From the NCBI GenBank assembly GCA_027604665.1, contig JADGIZ010000116.1:1-24989 (forward strand): 24,989 nucleotides of DNA, written 5' to 3'. Position numbers and translations under genes: made by a program. The DNA is from Polyrhizophydium stewartii. Taxonomy: Eukaryota; Chytridiomycota; Chytridiomycetes; Rhizophydiales. The number at the start of each line of letters is the position of its first letter. The first letter of the stretch is position 1. This document shows positions 8,546-19,630 of this stretch, one piece after another. A model generated the notes under the pieces. The model was not told the origin of the DNA. It did not search any database and saw only the letters and a program-made list of their open reading frames with translations.

Positions 8546-11500
8546 GTATTTCTGGGAATGATTATCTCTGTATCAGTCATTTTATTCATTACTATAGTTA
8601 TGTCAAGTTCTATAAAATGGCTCATAGTTTGTTTGAAGCACCATCGTTTACTTGCTTATTTCTGGATCATCGATAAATGAGCCGATACCTGATACCTATA
8701 GATGCAGTATTAGAAATAATAATTAGGTCCTGATTATTAACACTACCTAGTATTTGGCTTATTCTACCAACACTATGTATTCTAAATTCTACACTACATG
8801 TCTAAGTTTAGTCCTACTCCTGATCTTAGTCATGATTTAGATAAATTGTCAACTCGGCCTCAGGGCGAGTTACCGCATTCGCGGCAACCCTGTTATAGCG
8901 CGCTCTGAGTGGAGGGGCAACTATTATAAATCAAATTAGGCCAAAAAAAGGGCGAGCGCTGTGGGCCAGAAGGCTATATACGCAACCCTGCTGGTTGTAA
9001 GTTGAGCTAAAGTAAAAATTATTATTTCGATCTTAGAATGGCTTTGAATAAATCTTGGTTTAGTTTTATTAAAGGATTAATGAGCTTTATAGAACTTCTA
9101 GCTCAGGAATCCTAGTAGTTATAATGTACACAAGCAACTAAAGTAATTCATTATGGTTAATCTGCCTCTGACTCCACCCCCTCAAGGGGGGGGTCTTTCA
9201 ATTAGCAATTGCAGTTAAATCAATCCCAACCTAAGGCCCCGGAATAACTGCCACTTTAAAGAGGGCTTCCTTGGTCTAATACTAAACAAATTGAACACAC
9301 CACTAGATTGCTTATGATGCTGACTTACCATTGTAAGCAATTATAGCTGAAACCCCATGAGCAATTAGTACGTAACCAACAAAGATGGCCGCCCTTTTAG
9401 CAGTCTAATGGTAACCAGAACAGCATCATGTATCTTCTCGATCCAATGGATCGACCAAACCAGACTTGACCAGAACCAGGCTATATTGGCAAATGCATGA
9501 GAGATCAGTTAGATTTGTAATAGATCAACCCGCAGATGAATATGTATTCATGAGGTCAGAGTAAAATGTGTATCGAGTTTATCATAATGAACGCCTTTAA
9601 TGATGTGATCTATAACCAGTAATAAATCGTAAGAGTTAATATTTAGAGAGAATAGCAGACTACATGTTGAAATATTCTTTCATAAACTAAGTAGCCGGCT
9701 AGACTAGTAGTTAAGAACGCAATATATTGAACCCCAAAAAGAGGCAATTGTATTTAGATTTTAAAGAAAACCTCTGATCTTATATTGACTATTAGAATTA
9801 GTGGTAGCTTATAATAGGTAAAAATAATCGAAGATTGTGAATTATTTGAATCCTGAAGATTGTTTAGATTCCTATGTCCTGAGCTCAACTACAGAGTTAC
9901 TACATTTAAACGGCTCATTTCTGAACTAGTAATATGCCTAAATAAGTTAGATTTCTACAATGACTAAGCAGAAACAACCCAATTTACTGAATTGGAGATT
10001 TGGATTTGTAAATTACGATATAGGTGGCTATCTTCGATTGCTCCGAAAACTTCTAATAATAGGACTTCTGCCATCTTTAGAATATCCCGTTATTTTAATA
10101 AAGCTTCGAATGAAGCTGGAGCTATTCAAAGATTCGATTTAAAGAAGAATTGCCGCGTAGCTCGCCCCCCGCGACGAGTCGCAGCGGAGCTGCTCCAGAC
10201 CCACTCGATTAATTAAATACCTACCAAGGAATCGAGGTGGAATCGAATCTATGATTCGACTCCACGACGACCTCACAAATGAGGAACGAAATCTAAATGA
10301 GTTTTATAGAAGTTATTTTACCAAATCAGCCGCTTTTAGAAAAAAGCTGATTAACCTATAGCCAGATTGAAATTAACTGGGATCTGGTGATTATTTTATA
10401 TTTAGGTCTAGAGCATAGTAACTATTTTAGTACTAATATGTATAGCGATGGAAGAATTTGCCTATTTCATTTGTTATAAGTGACCCATCCGGCACCGGGG
10501 AATTGACAGACAAATCGACTTGGCCCTACAGGCTCAATTTCTAACTGTGATTCCCACGAATAAAGACTTTAATAGAACTGTGACTCCCTCGAGCCTTCAG
10601 CTCGTTCAAAACATTGAGAATATTCAAGCATTCAGAGAATGCTCAAGTAATTTAACATCAGCAATCATGGTCATCTTAATAGTTTAGAGAAGCATCTAGG
10701 GTGTTGGCTTTTGATGTTTTGAGGTTAACTAAGAACAATTGGTGAGATAAGTAACCAGATCAATGAAGAGCTACCTTAAATCTAATGCTTATGATAAAAC
10801 TGCAGCTGTATTAATAACAGCCAAGTAGAAATATAAAACCATTAATCTAACGATCGTAGATCGTGTCAAAATAAATTGGAAACACTCCAGATAATTCAGC
10901 TAATGACTGATATACACCTAGGTAATCTCAGAGCTATGATTAGAAACAACTATAGATATACTTCCGGATCATTAAATTATGGTTCCGCATTTAAGTTAAG
11001 GTCTGACATCGGTCTCGTGGGTACTACCCCAGGTAGCACATCTTTTTAATTGAGTGGAACGAATCCAGTTTCTAATCACCTAAGACTCGTTTAAATTCCC
11101 ATAGCATGGACTTTCGGTCATATTTCTAGGAGCACCCTGCACACAGAGCCGCTCAGCTCTGCTTCGCTACATCTAATAAAACATTAAATACAGGGTAATG
11201 AATTGGCTCAGTCCTTCAGTTTATTTGCACCTAAGAGTCTTATTCAGCAATTTAGGGCTACCTACGTTGGCCCCTAGGTTGGTCCATTAGAATTCACAAA
11301 TAATCATAACGATCCAAAGGTTATTTATATTATCAGTAGATGGCTGTACTTACCCCTAGGGAAATTAACCAGAACCATTGTGAAAATCAATTCTTAATGG
11401 TGTGAAGCATTTGTTGCTAGTACTGATCCGGGTTATTAACCCATAACACGTTTACCTATTAATAGCTCCTTTAAAATTTTCTACAGTTTATTGTTTTATC

Positions 11501-11950
11501 AAAAGTTTAGTGAATCAGTTCAAAATTCCATTTGGTTATCTTTTAGTATTATCATTAATTCTACATAATTTAAATAATGTTATGGTCGCATTCAATCGAT
11601 CAAGTTGGTTAGTTGTACAGTTCAAGTTAGTTTTTAGAACTGGACCTAAGGTTGTAGGATCCTAAATAGCTAAATCTGATTAAGAAGTTAATATTTCGAC
11701 ATTTAATAAATAAAGGTATTGATTAAGATCCTTATTGTAGCACCAGCCAATTGTCCGCCTAATTTAACCAGGTTAAAAATGACCAATATCAATGACAAAT
11801 TATATTAATTAGCACCTCTGATATAATTAATCTTTATAATTACATTAAATAAATTTATTTAGTTATACACAATTGGCCCAAAACACAGCTTAGGGTAGCT
11901 AACTTAATAGACCAGATTGGATATAATACTAGGAGGTAGGCCCAGTCGCG

Positions 11951-12024
11951 AGGGCGGCTCCCAGGGCAGCGGGCGCTTAAGCGCCCCGCGGCCGGGCGGT
12001 CTTTAGTGACCTCTGGCAATAATC
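11951..12024 (+). repeat. Dispersed GC element (cttaag core), copy 3
   Basis: This has the same order as the copy at 3323: agggcggctcccagggc, a central gggcgcttaagcgccc, a GC-rich right arm, and the tail acctctggcaataatc. The preceding cagtcgc is shared with the inverted copy at 4543. Differences are concentrated in the arms flanking the core. Confidence 0.75.
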
Positions 12025-12477
12025 TAACGTACATTATTAAAGATCCTTAAATTCTTTTAGTAGCACTCGTAATTAGAGCCGAAAGGTTTTTATAACTGTT
12101 AAGGATCTAAACTATGTCTGACTATGTTAATTTTACCGCTCTATCCGCTAATTAAACTGCTCAAATTGTACACGTATTTTAGGCCGAAAACTTTGAGGGT
12201 TTTAAAAATGTATAAGGCGCGATCGACGCTTGGTGGAGCAGCAAACCTTGCATGTTGTTCGCCTATTAGCCTCAATAAGACCTACTGGGATTTGATAGGA
12301 AAAGTTTGAACCATCTAATGACTGCCCAAAACTACAAATGGCCCATCGCGCGCAAAATTGTAACATCGATTTTGTGTTCTACCCTCTTTTACAGATTTAT
12401 GTATAAATATATAGACCGGGTTTTATCGGTGAAACTTTGATCGCTCTTTAGTTCAACTTGTTCCAACTCGTCTCAGT

Positions 12478-12726
12478 TCATATCAATCCATTTAAATCCG
12501 TCTGTTGCTGGATCTTGAAAGCCATCTTTAAATATCTGAAATGGTATGATGTATATTGCTGATATTGATAGTCCATAGGGAGCCTACTTGAATCAATATT
12601 CCTTAACTTAGAAGGGATACTTTTAACTATATCTAGAAATTGCTCCAGTAAAGTGTCACTAGAGGGCATCATATTTGAATTATCTGTAACAGCTAAAGCC
12701 AAATGGCAAAAATCAATTAATGCCCA
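12478..12726 (-). CDS. Unrecognised ORF
   Basis: The minus strand is open from 12726 to TGA 12478, about 82 codons, with possible TTG start at 12702. The peptide is mostly hydrophilic (for example LLEQFLDIVKSIPSKLR and YHFRYLKMAFKIQQQ) and uses a protein-like mix of codons. I recognise no family. It may be a fragment of a decayed plasmid or intron ORF, or chance. Confidence 0.25.
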   Translation of the reverse strand, partial: WALIDFCHLALAVTDNSNMMPSSDTLLEQFLDIVKSIPSKLRNIDSSRLPMDYQYQQYTSYHFRYLKMAFKIQQQTDLNGLI

Positions 12727-12729
12727 TTA

Positions 12730-13764
12730 TACTTATTCTAGAATTTAAGTAAAATCTTAACAAATAATCAAATAAAACTCTACTTATCAATCCTGATACG
12801 ACTAAGCTGTAGTATTTGATGAGGATCCTACTAGAACTATTTAAACTAGCTTATTATAGAAAGCCCTTATATAAACACCCGGAGCGACCGAGATTGCTGT
12901 TTAATGTGGATTGCCCCCTTTATGGGGGTCTTGTTTGATTTGAGTTACGATAGCTCGTAAGTTGCTATTTCTATCGCATCCGCGCCGCTGCTGACCCTGA
13001 TTTCACCATCTAACACGAGATAGCCCCAATCTGAGTAAAGCTGATTAGACCGCCGGCTTATATAAGGATTCTCTAATGATAAATGCCTTCCCGATATCTG
13101 TAATTATCGATCCTCTGGATCGACTATATTATTAAATCTAAAGCAACCTAACCGGCTTATTAAAAACCGCCGTAACAAATTCTAATAGATTGTAGAGGGA
13201 AAGCGGTAAAATGATCTATTATTATTTGGTGTATTAATCGATCAAAGAGGTAATCCCGAATTGGGCTCCGCGCTGCGCCGCGGCGCCCATTTGGAGCGAC
13301 TCCTAGCGGCAAGCAGATGGGTTATATAGGGGAAAGCTTCGGAGCGAAGCGCTCCTGCGGTAATAGATTGTATAGTTTAATCGATCATAGATCGATGAAT
13401 TCTATATTCTTTTAAGTTACCTATAAGTTATTTAGACTTTATCTCAATTCCACATAAATAATTATTTTTAGTCGATTCATAGAATCGAAGTTTATATAAT
13501 TAATCGATATCACTTTAATTATAACTCCAGAAATCGCGCCGCGACGTAGCCTCCTTGAAGGAGGCGGTCGCTCCAGCCGCTTAAGTTCTACAATAAATAT
13601 TTAGTATAAAGTTGATACAAATAACATCGACTAGGTCGATTAAGTTAATACAGATAGTTAATAAATAACCGAGAGGAGAAGAATAGACCACCTTTGAAGG
13701 GGGCAGAAGGAAGCGTAGCTGAGTGATGAGGGGGGTTGATATAATAGCTAAGAGTATCCTCATA
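12730..13764. other. Intergenic region with GC clusters
   Basis: No gene is recognised. A composite GC cluster lies at about 13255-13370 and includes the 16-bp repeat ggagcgactcctagcg at 13293-13308. A hairpin with arms gcctcct/aggaggc lies at about 13549-13565. Short gatcga palindromes occur near 13100-13125, 13380-13393 and 13470-13488. Confidence 0.5.
13293..13308 (+). repeat. 16-bp palindromic repeat, second copy
   Basis: Identical to 4447-4462 and embedded in a larger GC cluster; an inverted 15-bp match lies at 24146-24160. Confidence 0.65.
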
Positions 13765-13837
13765 CCATTTCACTGAAGCCGAACCTGAGAGGCGTAAGGT
13801 CCACTAGGCAACGGAGTGCTGCCGTATGGTGAAATGG
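13765..13837. other. Structured stem-loop, unknown role
   Basis: ccatttcac (13765-13773) pairs perfectly with gtgaaatgg (13829-13837). Inside, gcc...ggc (13778-13793) and ggca...tgcc (13807-13824) can form two further hairpins, giving a compact three-way junction of 73 nt. The interior is much less AT-rich than its surroundings. It could be a small structured RNA or an intron domain. I do not recognise it. Confidence 0.4.
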
Positions 13838-15300
13838 GAGGAATGACCATATTTGCCTATTTTTTGACTTATCTTTTGAATGAAACCGAGGTCAATAGTA
13901 GTAATATTATTAGAAAATCCGAATTTAATAGCTTATCGATCTAGAAGATCGAGTGTAATATACTTGTCAGTCATATAATATGGCATATTAAACGTTATAA
14001 AGTATTTTAGTTAGTGATGCATTTAAATTGATCTAGAAAGAAACATTATTACCATTAGAAGCAACTATCTATACTACTAATTATATCAATAATTATTCCG
14101 AAGCATCACCCTATATAGTACTGATTAGAAGTCTTATGTTTCTAAAATATAGGGCAACTAATGTTGCTCATTTCAGGATAGTTATTAAGGATTATTTCCA
14201 ATCAGTTTTATTCTAGACTTTACATATATAATCTAGACTAGAAATGCTAATAGTCTAATCTTAGTGAAATTATATTAGTCTAAATAGGCAAATTAGTGAT
14301 CGATCAGGATGTTGAAAAATAAACTAAATAATGTGATGACCTGGATCAAGCTATTTACGTTTCATCTCACTCTCCGAACGTTCGATTCACTCTTATGGGC
14401 CCGCCTTGATCCCAGGTCAGGGTTTCGGAGAAAACCTCCCCTTATTTGACCATCTAACCCCCTAGAGGGGTGTATTATTTAGCATTGGAGCCCCCCTTGA
14501 ATTTGATCATCAATTCCTCGATCGATTTCTGAATTCTTCATCTCCTCTCCTGTCCTCCCTACGATCCGGTAGTCAAGCAAATCGTTATAGAAGATAATAA
14601 TACTATTCCACTCTTCGCGTCCCCTGACTTAGGGTACGTCTTTTTACTACAAACTGGTACGGATCAGCTATACATTCTTTAGAGCTCAAATAAGTTCCTA
14701 ATAATTCCAAGGTCATTCTTATTTTATCACGACAAGCTACGCGGTTTACTGAACTTATTATTTGCAAGTTAAACAATACTTATCCATCTAAATATGGCTT
14801 TTAACTTCAGAGACTTTTAATTTGACGTATCCCCAAAGATAAAGTCTAATAATAATATACTTAGTTGTTAATCAGTCAATCTAAAATAGGTATCAACTCA
14901 TTGGTGAATAATAGCTTATTTTTATTCATCGATATTTTCATATAATCTGAATCTCAAGAAATAGAGCAATCCCTAATATGAAGAGTAGTTAATCAATTGA
15001 AAAAGTAATAAACCAAATAGGATAGACCATTCATTGATAAAGTTAACATGTCAGATTTTAAGCTAAGCTAATGTAAAGATAAATTTCTAATCGATTAATC
15101 ATAAATTAATCTAGAATTCCTTGGATCATCACCAAACCAAATAATACCTAAAGATAATCATGAAATAACTATACAAATAAAGGAAAGAATAATAAAAATC
15201 CAACTTCCATTAGTTGTAGCTTTTGTGTCTCTTTCAAGAAGTTCTGGTTAACCACTACTTCCCAGAAACTAAATATTTATAAAAAGATGGTTCAAAGGTC
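13838..15300. other. Intergenic region, mostly unassigned
   Basis: Apart from the stem-loop at 14338-14418, nothing is identified with confidence. On the minus strand, short protein-like, hydrophobic frames appear at about 15235-15098 and 15050-14920 but are broken by TAA or TGA. They may be relics of a decayed ORF. Confidence 0.4.
14338..14418. ncRNA. Conserved stem-loop family, copy 1
   Basis: gacctggatcaag pairs with cttgatcccaggtc (one bulged base) to give a 13-bp outer stem. The loop carries tacgtttcatctcactc (14356-14372), a small variable hairpin (cgaacgttcg), and ttcgattcact (14381-14391). The same two loop blocks in the same order occur at 16572-16609 inside an outer stem of unrelated sequence. 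Conserved loop with different but still paired stem is the pattern expected of a functional or once-functional RNA fold. Which strand is transcribed is unknown. A group II intron subdomain or another small RNA are possibilities. Confidence 0.5.
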
Positions 15301-15483
15301 TATTCTGGAAATTATCTAGTTATTCAAAAAGTCAAAGAGAATCGGTGTCCTTTTTAGGTTATAAGGCTTATGAATAGTCTACTGTATTTATATAGGGAAA
15401 CCTTTATTAACTAATTTAGCTTAGTTTTTTATTTGATCTTTATTTAGATTAGAGGGAGTTCCTATAGATATACCTCTAGATAA

Positions 15484-15954
15484 AGCATCATATGTTTTCT
15501 TACTAGCATAATTTCTACCAGTATCCTTCCTATTTAGATAGTAGAAATATAGAGATCCTCCTTTAATTGCCTACCTTTAATTGAATTGACCTTAGATTCT
15601 ATCCTGATATTTATAGACAGTTTATTTATCGCTCTGCTTCTACCCGCTCCGGGGGCGTCTTCTTTCTACAATTGGTCCAGTTATTTCTATTTTATTTATT
15701 TATACCATTTTCGTCTTATTCTTACCCTATCTAGTTTTTCCATCCTATACAACGGACCTATCATGGCTAAGAACCAGCTAATTAATCTATTAAGAAGATC
15801 CTACATTCTAGGTTAAGATAAGTTAACCAGATTAAAGTTATCTGAAAACCTTTACGATTTTGACATCATCTCCGATTTATCTGATATAATTGACCTTGTT
15901 GATTTGGGATTATTGTTACATATGATAACTAATATTTAGACATATCAATTCTAA
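15484..15954 (+). pseudogene. Unrecognised reading frame interrupted by one TAA
   Basis: With TAG as leucine, one frame is open from 15484 to 15813, hits TAA 15814-15816, and continues open to TAA 15952-15954. The first part is very hydrophobic; the second reads like a soluble domain (for example KLSENLYDFDIISDL). It stays open across GC-poor sequence where stops would be frequent by chance, but I recognise no family. An antisense frame at 15585-15428 overlaps its start, and either could be the shadow of the other. Confidence 0.25.
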
Positions 15955-16241
15955 TTATGAATACTCTAATCTAATATGTAAATAAATAAATCCTATAAGT
16001 TATAGCATACAATAAAATCATCAGAAATCAACACTAAATTCTAATAGTCCAGAGGGCGAGTCGGACTTCTAACCAATATAAAAGATATCATACTAATAAT
16101 AAACCAATAGATAAAGGATAAGATGAATGGAATATACTCTAGTAATAATTGCGAAGCATCGTAACTCTCAAATATCCCTAGCAGGGGCAGAATAAGTTCA
16201 ATTAACACTATATAGAATAGCCCATGGCCAATTCTTACCAT
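15945..16241 (-). CDS. Unrecognised hydrophobic ORF
   Basis: From ATG 16241 the minus strand is open for 98 residues to TGA 15945-15947, provided TAG (16041 and others) is leucine; otherwise it ends after 66. It has two or three likely membrane helices (GLFYIVLIELILPLLGIF and IPFILSFIYWFIISMISFIL). It resembles a mitochondrial membrane protein in composition, but I cannot match it to any cox, nad, atp or cob subunit. A TAA lies just upstream of the ATG. Confidence 0.3.
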
Positions 16242-16553
16242 AATCCGATGGAGGCCTTAGCCGACCTACGGCCTTATTTTTAATACTTACTAATTAGATA
16301 GCTATTTACCCTCTGCTATATTATTATTTAGATTTCTCCTTACTATCCTGTATTATCTAATATACCTTATAAATTAGAGCTAATAGTTACAATAGTAGAT
16401 CGTGTATAGCTGTGTAACAGCCAGACGAATAGAGATAGTAATAGTATGCTGATTAGAATAGTATATTACATCTGTCAATTGCGGTCCGCTCTATAAGAGC
16501 AATCGTAGATTGCTGGAGGACCGCGTCTACTTTTTGCTACCTACTATTAGATG

Positions 16554-16633
16554 CCTGGAGGTAGTTGCTAGTACGTTTCATCTCACTCGGCAAGCTCTTT
16601 CGATTCACTTTTTGGGGGCAGCATACCTCCAGG
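16554..16633. ncRNA. Conserved stem-loop family, copy 2
   Basis: cctggaggta (16554-16563) pairs with tacctccagg (16624-16633), extended by tgct/agca. The loop contains tacgtttcatctcactc (16572-16588), identical to copy 1 over 17 nt, a different small hairpin region, and ttcgattcact (16599-16609), identical over 11 nt. The outer stems of the two copies share no long sequence identity yet both pair. It lies about 310 bp beyond the 3' end of the SSU rRNA. Confidence 0.5.
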
Positions 16634-16747
16634 CCTACCGCACGACAAACCTGTGAAGAGCTTTTAGGACCCAACCTCAAAAAGCGTGGTTCTTCCCTCA
16701 CCACCATCTCGTTTATGGGTATTGAATTTTCTAGAAGCTCAATTAGA

Positions 16748-16779
16748 GTACCTCCTTAGATCATACGGCTAGCTCTCCC
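16748..16779 (-). other. Possible group II intron domain V relic
   Basis: The minus strand reads gggagagctagccgtatgat followed by ctaaggaggtac. Group II domain V usually contains agagccgtatga in its 5' strand and agtac in its 3' strand. Here a 2-base insertion splits the first motif and no proper hairpin forms, so at best it is a degenerate remnant. Confidence 0.25.
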
Positions 16780-16944
16780 GTCGTCCTCGCCTATCTGATT
16801 CTGATGGTTTATGTATACTTTTTTTAATAACCTAGTCCAAATAGCACATCTTACCCCTTTTAATTTAGTGATCATTCATAGTAGCAATCTATGATTGCCG
16901 GCCGCGACGGAGTCGCTCCAAATCTTTTTATGGTTATCCATTCT

Positions 16945-18085
16945 CTAATAACGCAGCAGCTTCCGATACCACGACTTTGTTATGACTTAAACCGAATCAA
17001 GCAAGACCGCACGATGGCAGCTTCTTTATCCTGTTTTGACAGGCGATTTGTACAATCTCAAGATGTTATTCACCGCTGTATAATGAACAGCGCTTACTAG
17101 CAATTCCAACTTCAAAGAAGCGAGTTACAGCTTTTTATAAGAACAAGATAAATTTTCAATTTCAATTTGTTTTTATCAATGTAATACATGTATAGCCCTT
17201 TTCATAGATCATGAGTACTTAAAGTAAAAGAGCTATTTAGAGCTCTGATTAGTCAATTACACCCCCACCGTAGGTGGGGCTTTATCACTAAATTAACTTA
17301 CAATAGCCATGCAATACTAAAAAATTAGAGGTAAGATTAATAGCGTATTATCTAATTAAACCACATATTTCACTGCTTTTATTAAGACCCGTCAAATCAA
17401 TTCCATTTCAATGTTGCCAAAATACTAAGGAGGTGGATTGAAGGAACAATCTGTGATTGCTCTTTTTGGCTTCAATCTATTGAGGGTATGGATTAATCAG
17501 GTATCTAATCTGTTTTATTTCCCATACTTTAGTAATAAAATGTCAATTAATCAATAATGAAATGTTATCACTCATTTTTCCAATTAATATCTAAAAATTT
17601 AATCCTTACATTAATTATTCATTTCATTTCTTGATAATTCTAGTTGAAGGGGATTTCTTCCATCTTTTTACACTTGAACCTATTCATTCTCAATTACACT
17701 ATTCTTTCTGTATTACCGCGGCTGCTGGCACAGACATTATCCAGAATAAGCATCAAATATGCTCTGATAATTCTCATTATGAATTTAATGTCATTAACTG
17801 AGTCAAATTTTCATTCATTGCTCAATATTCTACACTGCTGCCTTTGGAAATTGCTTTCTATTCAATTTTGTGACTTATGTTAAGGATTATTGGCAAGATT
17901 CCACCAAGGAGTTTCTTCTTCTACCTAAACCTTAGAATTGATCATCAGATTCCACTTTTGAGAATTCTGGTAGAAAGATCCTATTACTCACCTTCTCGCA
18001 TCAGATACCTTTAAGGCTCTTTTTACCAACATGTGTTCTTTAATGACCTGTGTTAATTGTTAGCTATGATCATACATTTCTTATC
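16945..18085 (-). rRNA. rns: Mitochondrial small-subunit ribosomal RNA
   Basis: The complement carries the universal landmarks of 16S-like rRNA in the right order. On the plus strand they appear as acgactttgttatgactt at 16971-16988 (3' end), gacaggcgatttgtac at 17038-17053 (decoding site), agccatgc near 17307, cccgtcaaatcaattcc near 17386, caggtatctaatctg near 17499, ccgcggctgctggcac at 17716-17731 (530 loop), tacactgctgcc near 17831, cctattactcaccttctcgc near 17982, and the 5' end around tatgatcatac at 18065. At about 1.14 kb it is compact: several variable helices are trimmed. A short caatctgtgattg palindrome sits in one variable helix (near 17447). The 3' boundary is approximate because the anti-Shine-Dalgarno tail is absent. 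It is on the opposite strand to cox3 and nad3. Confidence 0.93.
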
Positions 18086-19630
18086 TTCTACATTATACTA
18101 CTACTCATGGTCTCAGGGAGGTAAGGATAGTTATTATATTGGGTTCACCTGGTTGAGACCCAGGGTCAGATCTATTGGGAATTCTTGAGCGATACAGTGA
18201 TTATTTGGCATTAGATGAGGTTTATAAGGGAAACCCGAAAAAGGGGAGCCCTCAAAACAAGTAAAAGAATAAAGACCTTAATCATCCCTCATCTGTGATA
18301 AAAAAGTAATCTTAACAACATGCTAATCGATTTCAGAGATCCTCCAGTATTTGGCATCCCATATCAATAGTAGACTTGGAGGGCCTCCGGCCTGACTTGA
18401 CGATAGCAGATCTGATCATAAAGATAATAAGTTAGACTGACGGTCAGAGTCCTAACATTGCATACCAACTCGTCGAGTGTCGAATGAAGAGTGAAAAGTG
18501 AAATCAAGCAACCTCATAAATAAAAGTATAGCCCTCAGCGCAGTCTGAGATACAGCCAACATTATTAAGCTTCTTACCCAGTGATCCGTGAATAAACCAT
18601 GCTAACCAGAAATCTCTTTCTGATTATGGTTCTCTAGTTCGGCTTTCTTTAGACCAAAATAGAAGTTGAAGAAAATAGACAAGATCTTAATGCCAATATA
18701 ATAAGTGAATCGGATCAATTCATCTAAATATTCCTACTAGTTTAACATGAGAATGATACCGATTGACCCCAACTTTGTTCAGTCTAATAAAGGATAATTA
18801 AGTACATAATAATTGATGCACCTAACCTCTCTAAATGAAATATTATAGACCATGTCGTTATGGTACCATCTTATTTAGAAATTGCATTTTGCCTAATTAG
18901 GGTTGCTATATTATTACGGTCTAATAGGACCTAATCTACAGAATATAAGCTATTGAATTAAAATATCGCAACCAAGGTGAAACAGTTTTAACAACCTGTA
19001 ACACATTTTATGATACAATATATATACAGGATTTATTAGCGACCAGACTAAACTAATAAATAAAATTCAGGGCTATTTCTAAGTAGGAGCTCCCAGGGCC
19101 TAGGGCGCTTAAGCGCCCCGGTGGCGGGCCCTCTTTTAAAATAATGTGTGGGGACTGATGAGGAATTAGTTAATTTATTAAATATTCTGTAGTAGGGACT
19201 TGAATAAATGTAAACCATTTACACCAGGGGCCAATTAAAGTAATGGAAGCATGGGATTGTAAGTTTAAGGAACCGACTATGAAATAAAAGATTAATTGCA
19301 TAATACTTATCTAAATGGCCAATAGTTATAAAAACCATTAGACAATATCGATCCTTTGGATCGACCTCAGTTTGTGACTTCTTCATATAAATTGGATCAA
19401 AAGCCACTAGGTCTATTTCCCATTAGTTGATTGAAATGACTGGTCTACTTTAATTGGAACATCTAAGTAGCCTTTCAACCTAATAGTAGAAGTAGCATAT
19501 AAGAAAAGTTAAAGAGCTAACCTCAACCTATGGATTAGAGATCGTAAAGATTCTCGATCTATGATCGACTAGACTTTAAATAAAAAACATTCTATAAACT
19601 ATTTGGAAATTTTGCTAAGTTCTTTCTACT
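18086..19630. other. Intergenic region upstream of the SSU rRNA
   Basis: No gene is recognised. A stem-loop lies at about 18111-18160 (ggtctca...tgagacc with a 4-bp inner helix), close to the 5' end of the rRNA on the minus strand, where it could relate to transcript processing. One GC element is at 19087-19130. Short gatcga palindromes occur at about 19351-19367 and 19552-19568. Confidence 0.45.
19087..19130 (+). repeat. Dispersed GC element (cttaag core), copy 4, shortened
   Basis: gctcccagggc and the core gggcgcttaagcgccc match the copies at 3323 and 11951. The right tail is absent. The flanking arms ggagctcccagggcc and ggcgggccctc are partly complementary. Confidence 0.7.

Larger units (their letters stand above)
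7526..12477. other. Intergenic region without recognised genes
   Basis: I find no convincing protein or RNA gene here. Visible structure includes a purine-rich block (8225-8545), GC clusters at about 8850-8910 and 10150-10210, short gatcga-type palindromes (for example 8193-8209, 9436-9453, 10228-10245), and the 74-bp GC element at 11951-12024. Short open stretches at about 9016-9120 and 9960-10216 have no recognisable product. Confidence 0.5.

Noticed and set aside
9960..10216. Two overlapping plus-strand ORFs of 60 and 74 codons.
   Set aside because: They overlap in different frames, run into a GC cluster, and show no recognisable motif.
10690..10760. gggtgttggcttttgatg resembles a conserved stretch of domain II of LSU rRNA.
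   Set aside because: The neighbouring universal LSU blocks (peptidyl transferase loop, sarcin-ricin loop, central ggtcctaaggtagcg block) are not found in order on either side, so chance similarity is more likely.
11040..11125. The minus strand has cgaaagtccatgc, like conserved region I of RNase P RNA, with agtcca able to pair with tggatt downstream.
   Set aside because: The two parts are only about 45 nt apart and no convincing conserved region V is visible.
12230..12320. gttgttcgcctatta resembles the LSU rRNA A-loop region.
   Set aside because: The A-loop hairpin does not pair properly here and the flanking LSU blocks are missing.
16565..17100. ORFs on the plus strand at 16565-16759 and 16891-17100, and also 17644-17883.
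   Set aside because: The second and third lie antisense within the SSU rRNA or its edge; the first overlaps the conserved stem-loop and domain-V-like sequence. All are shadows of RNA-type sequence.
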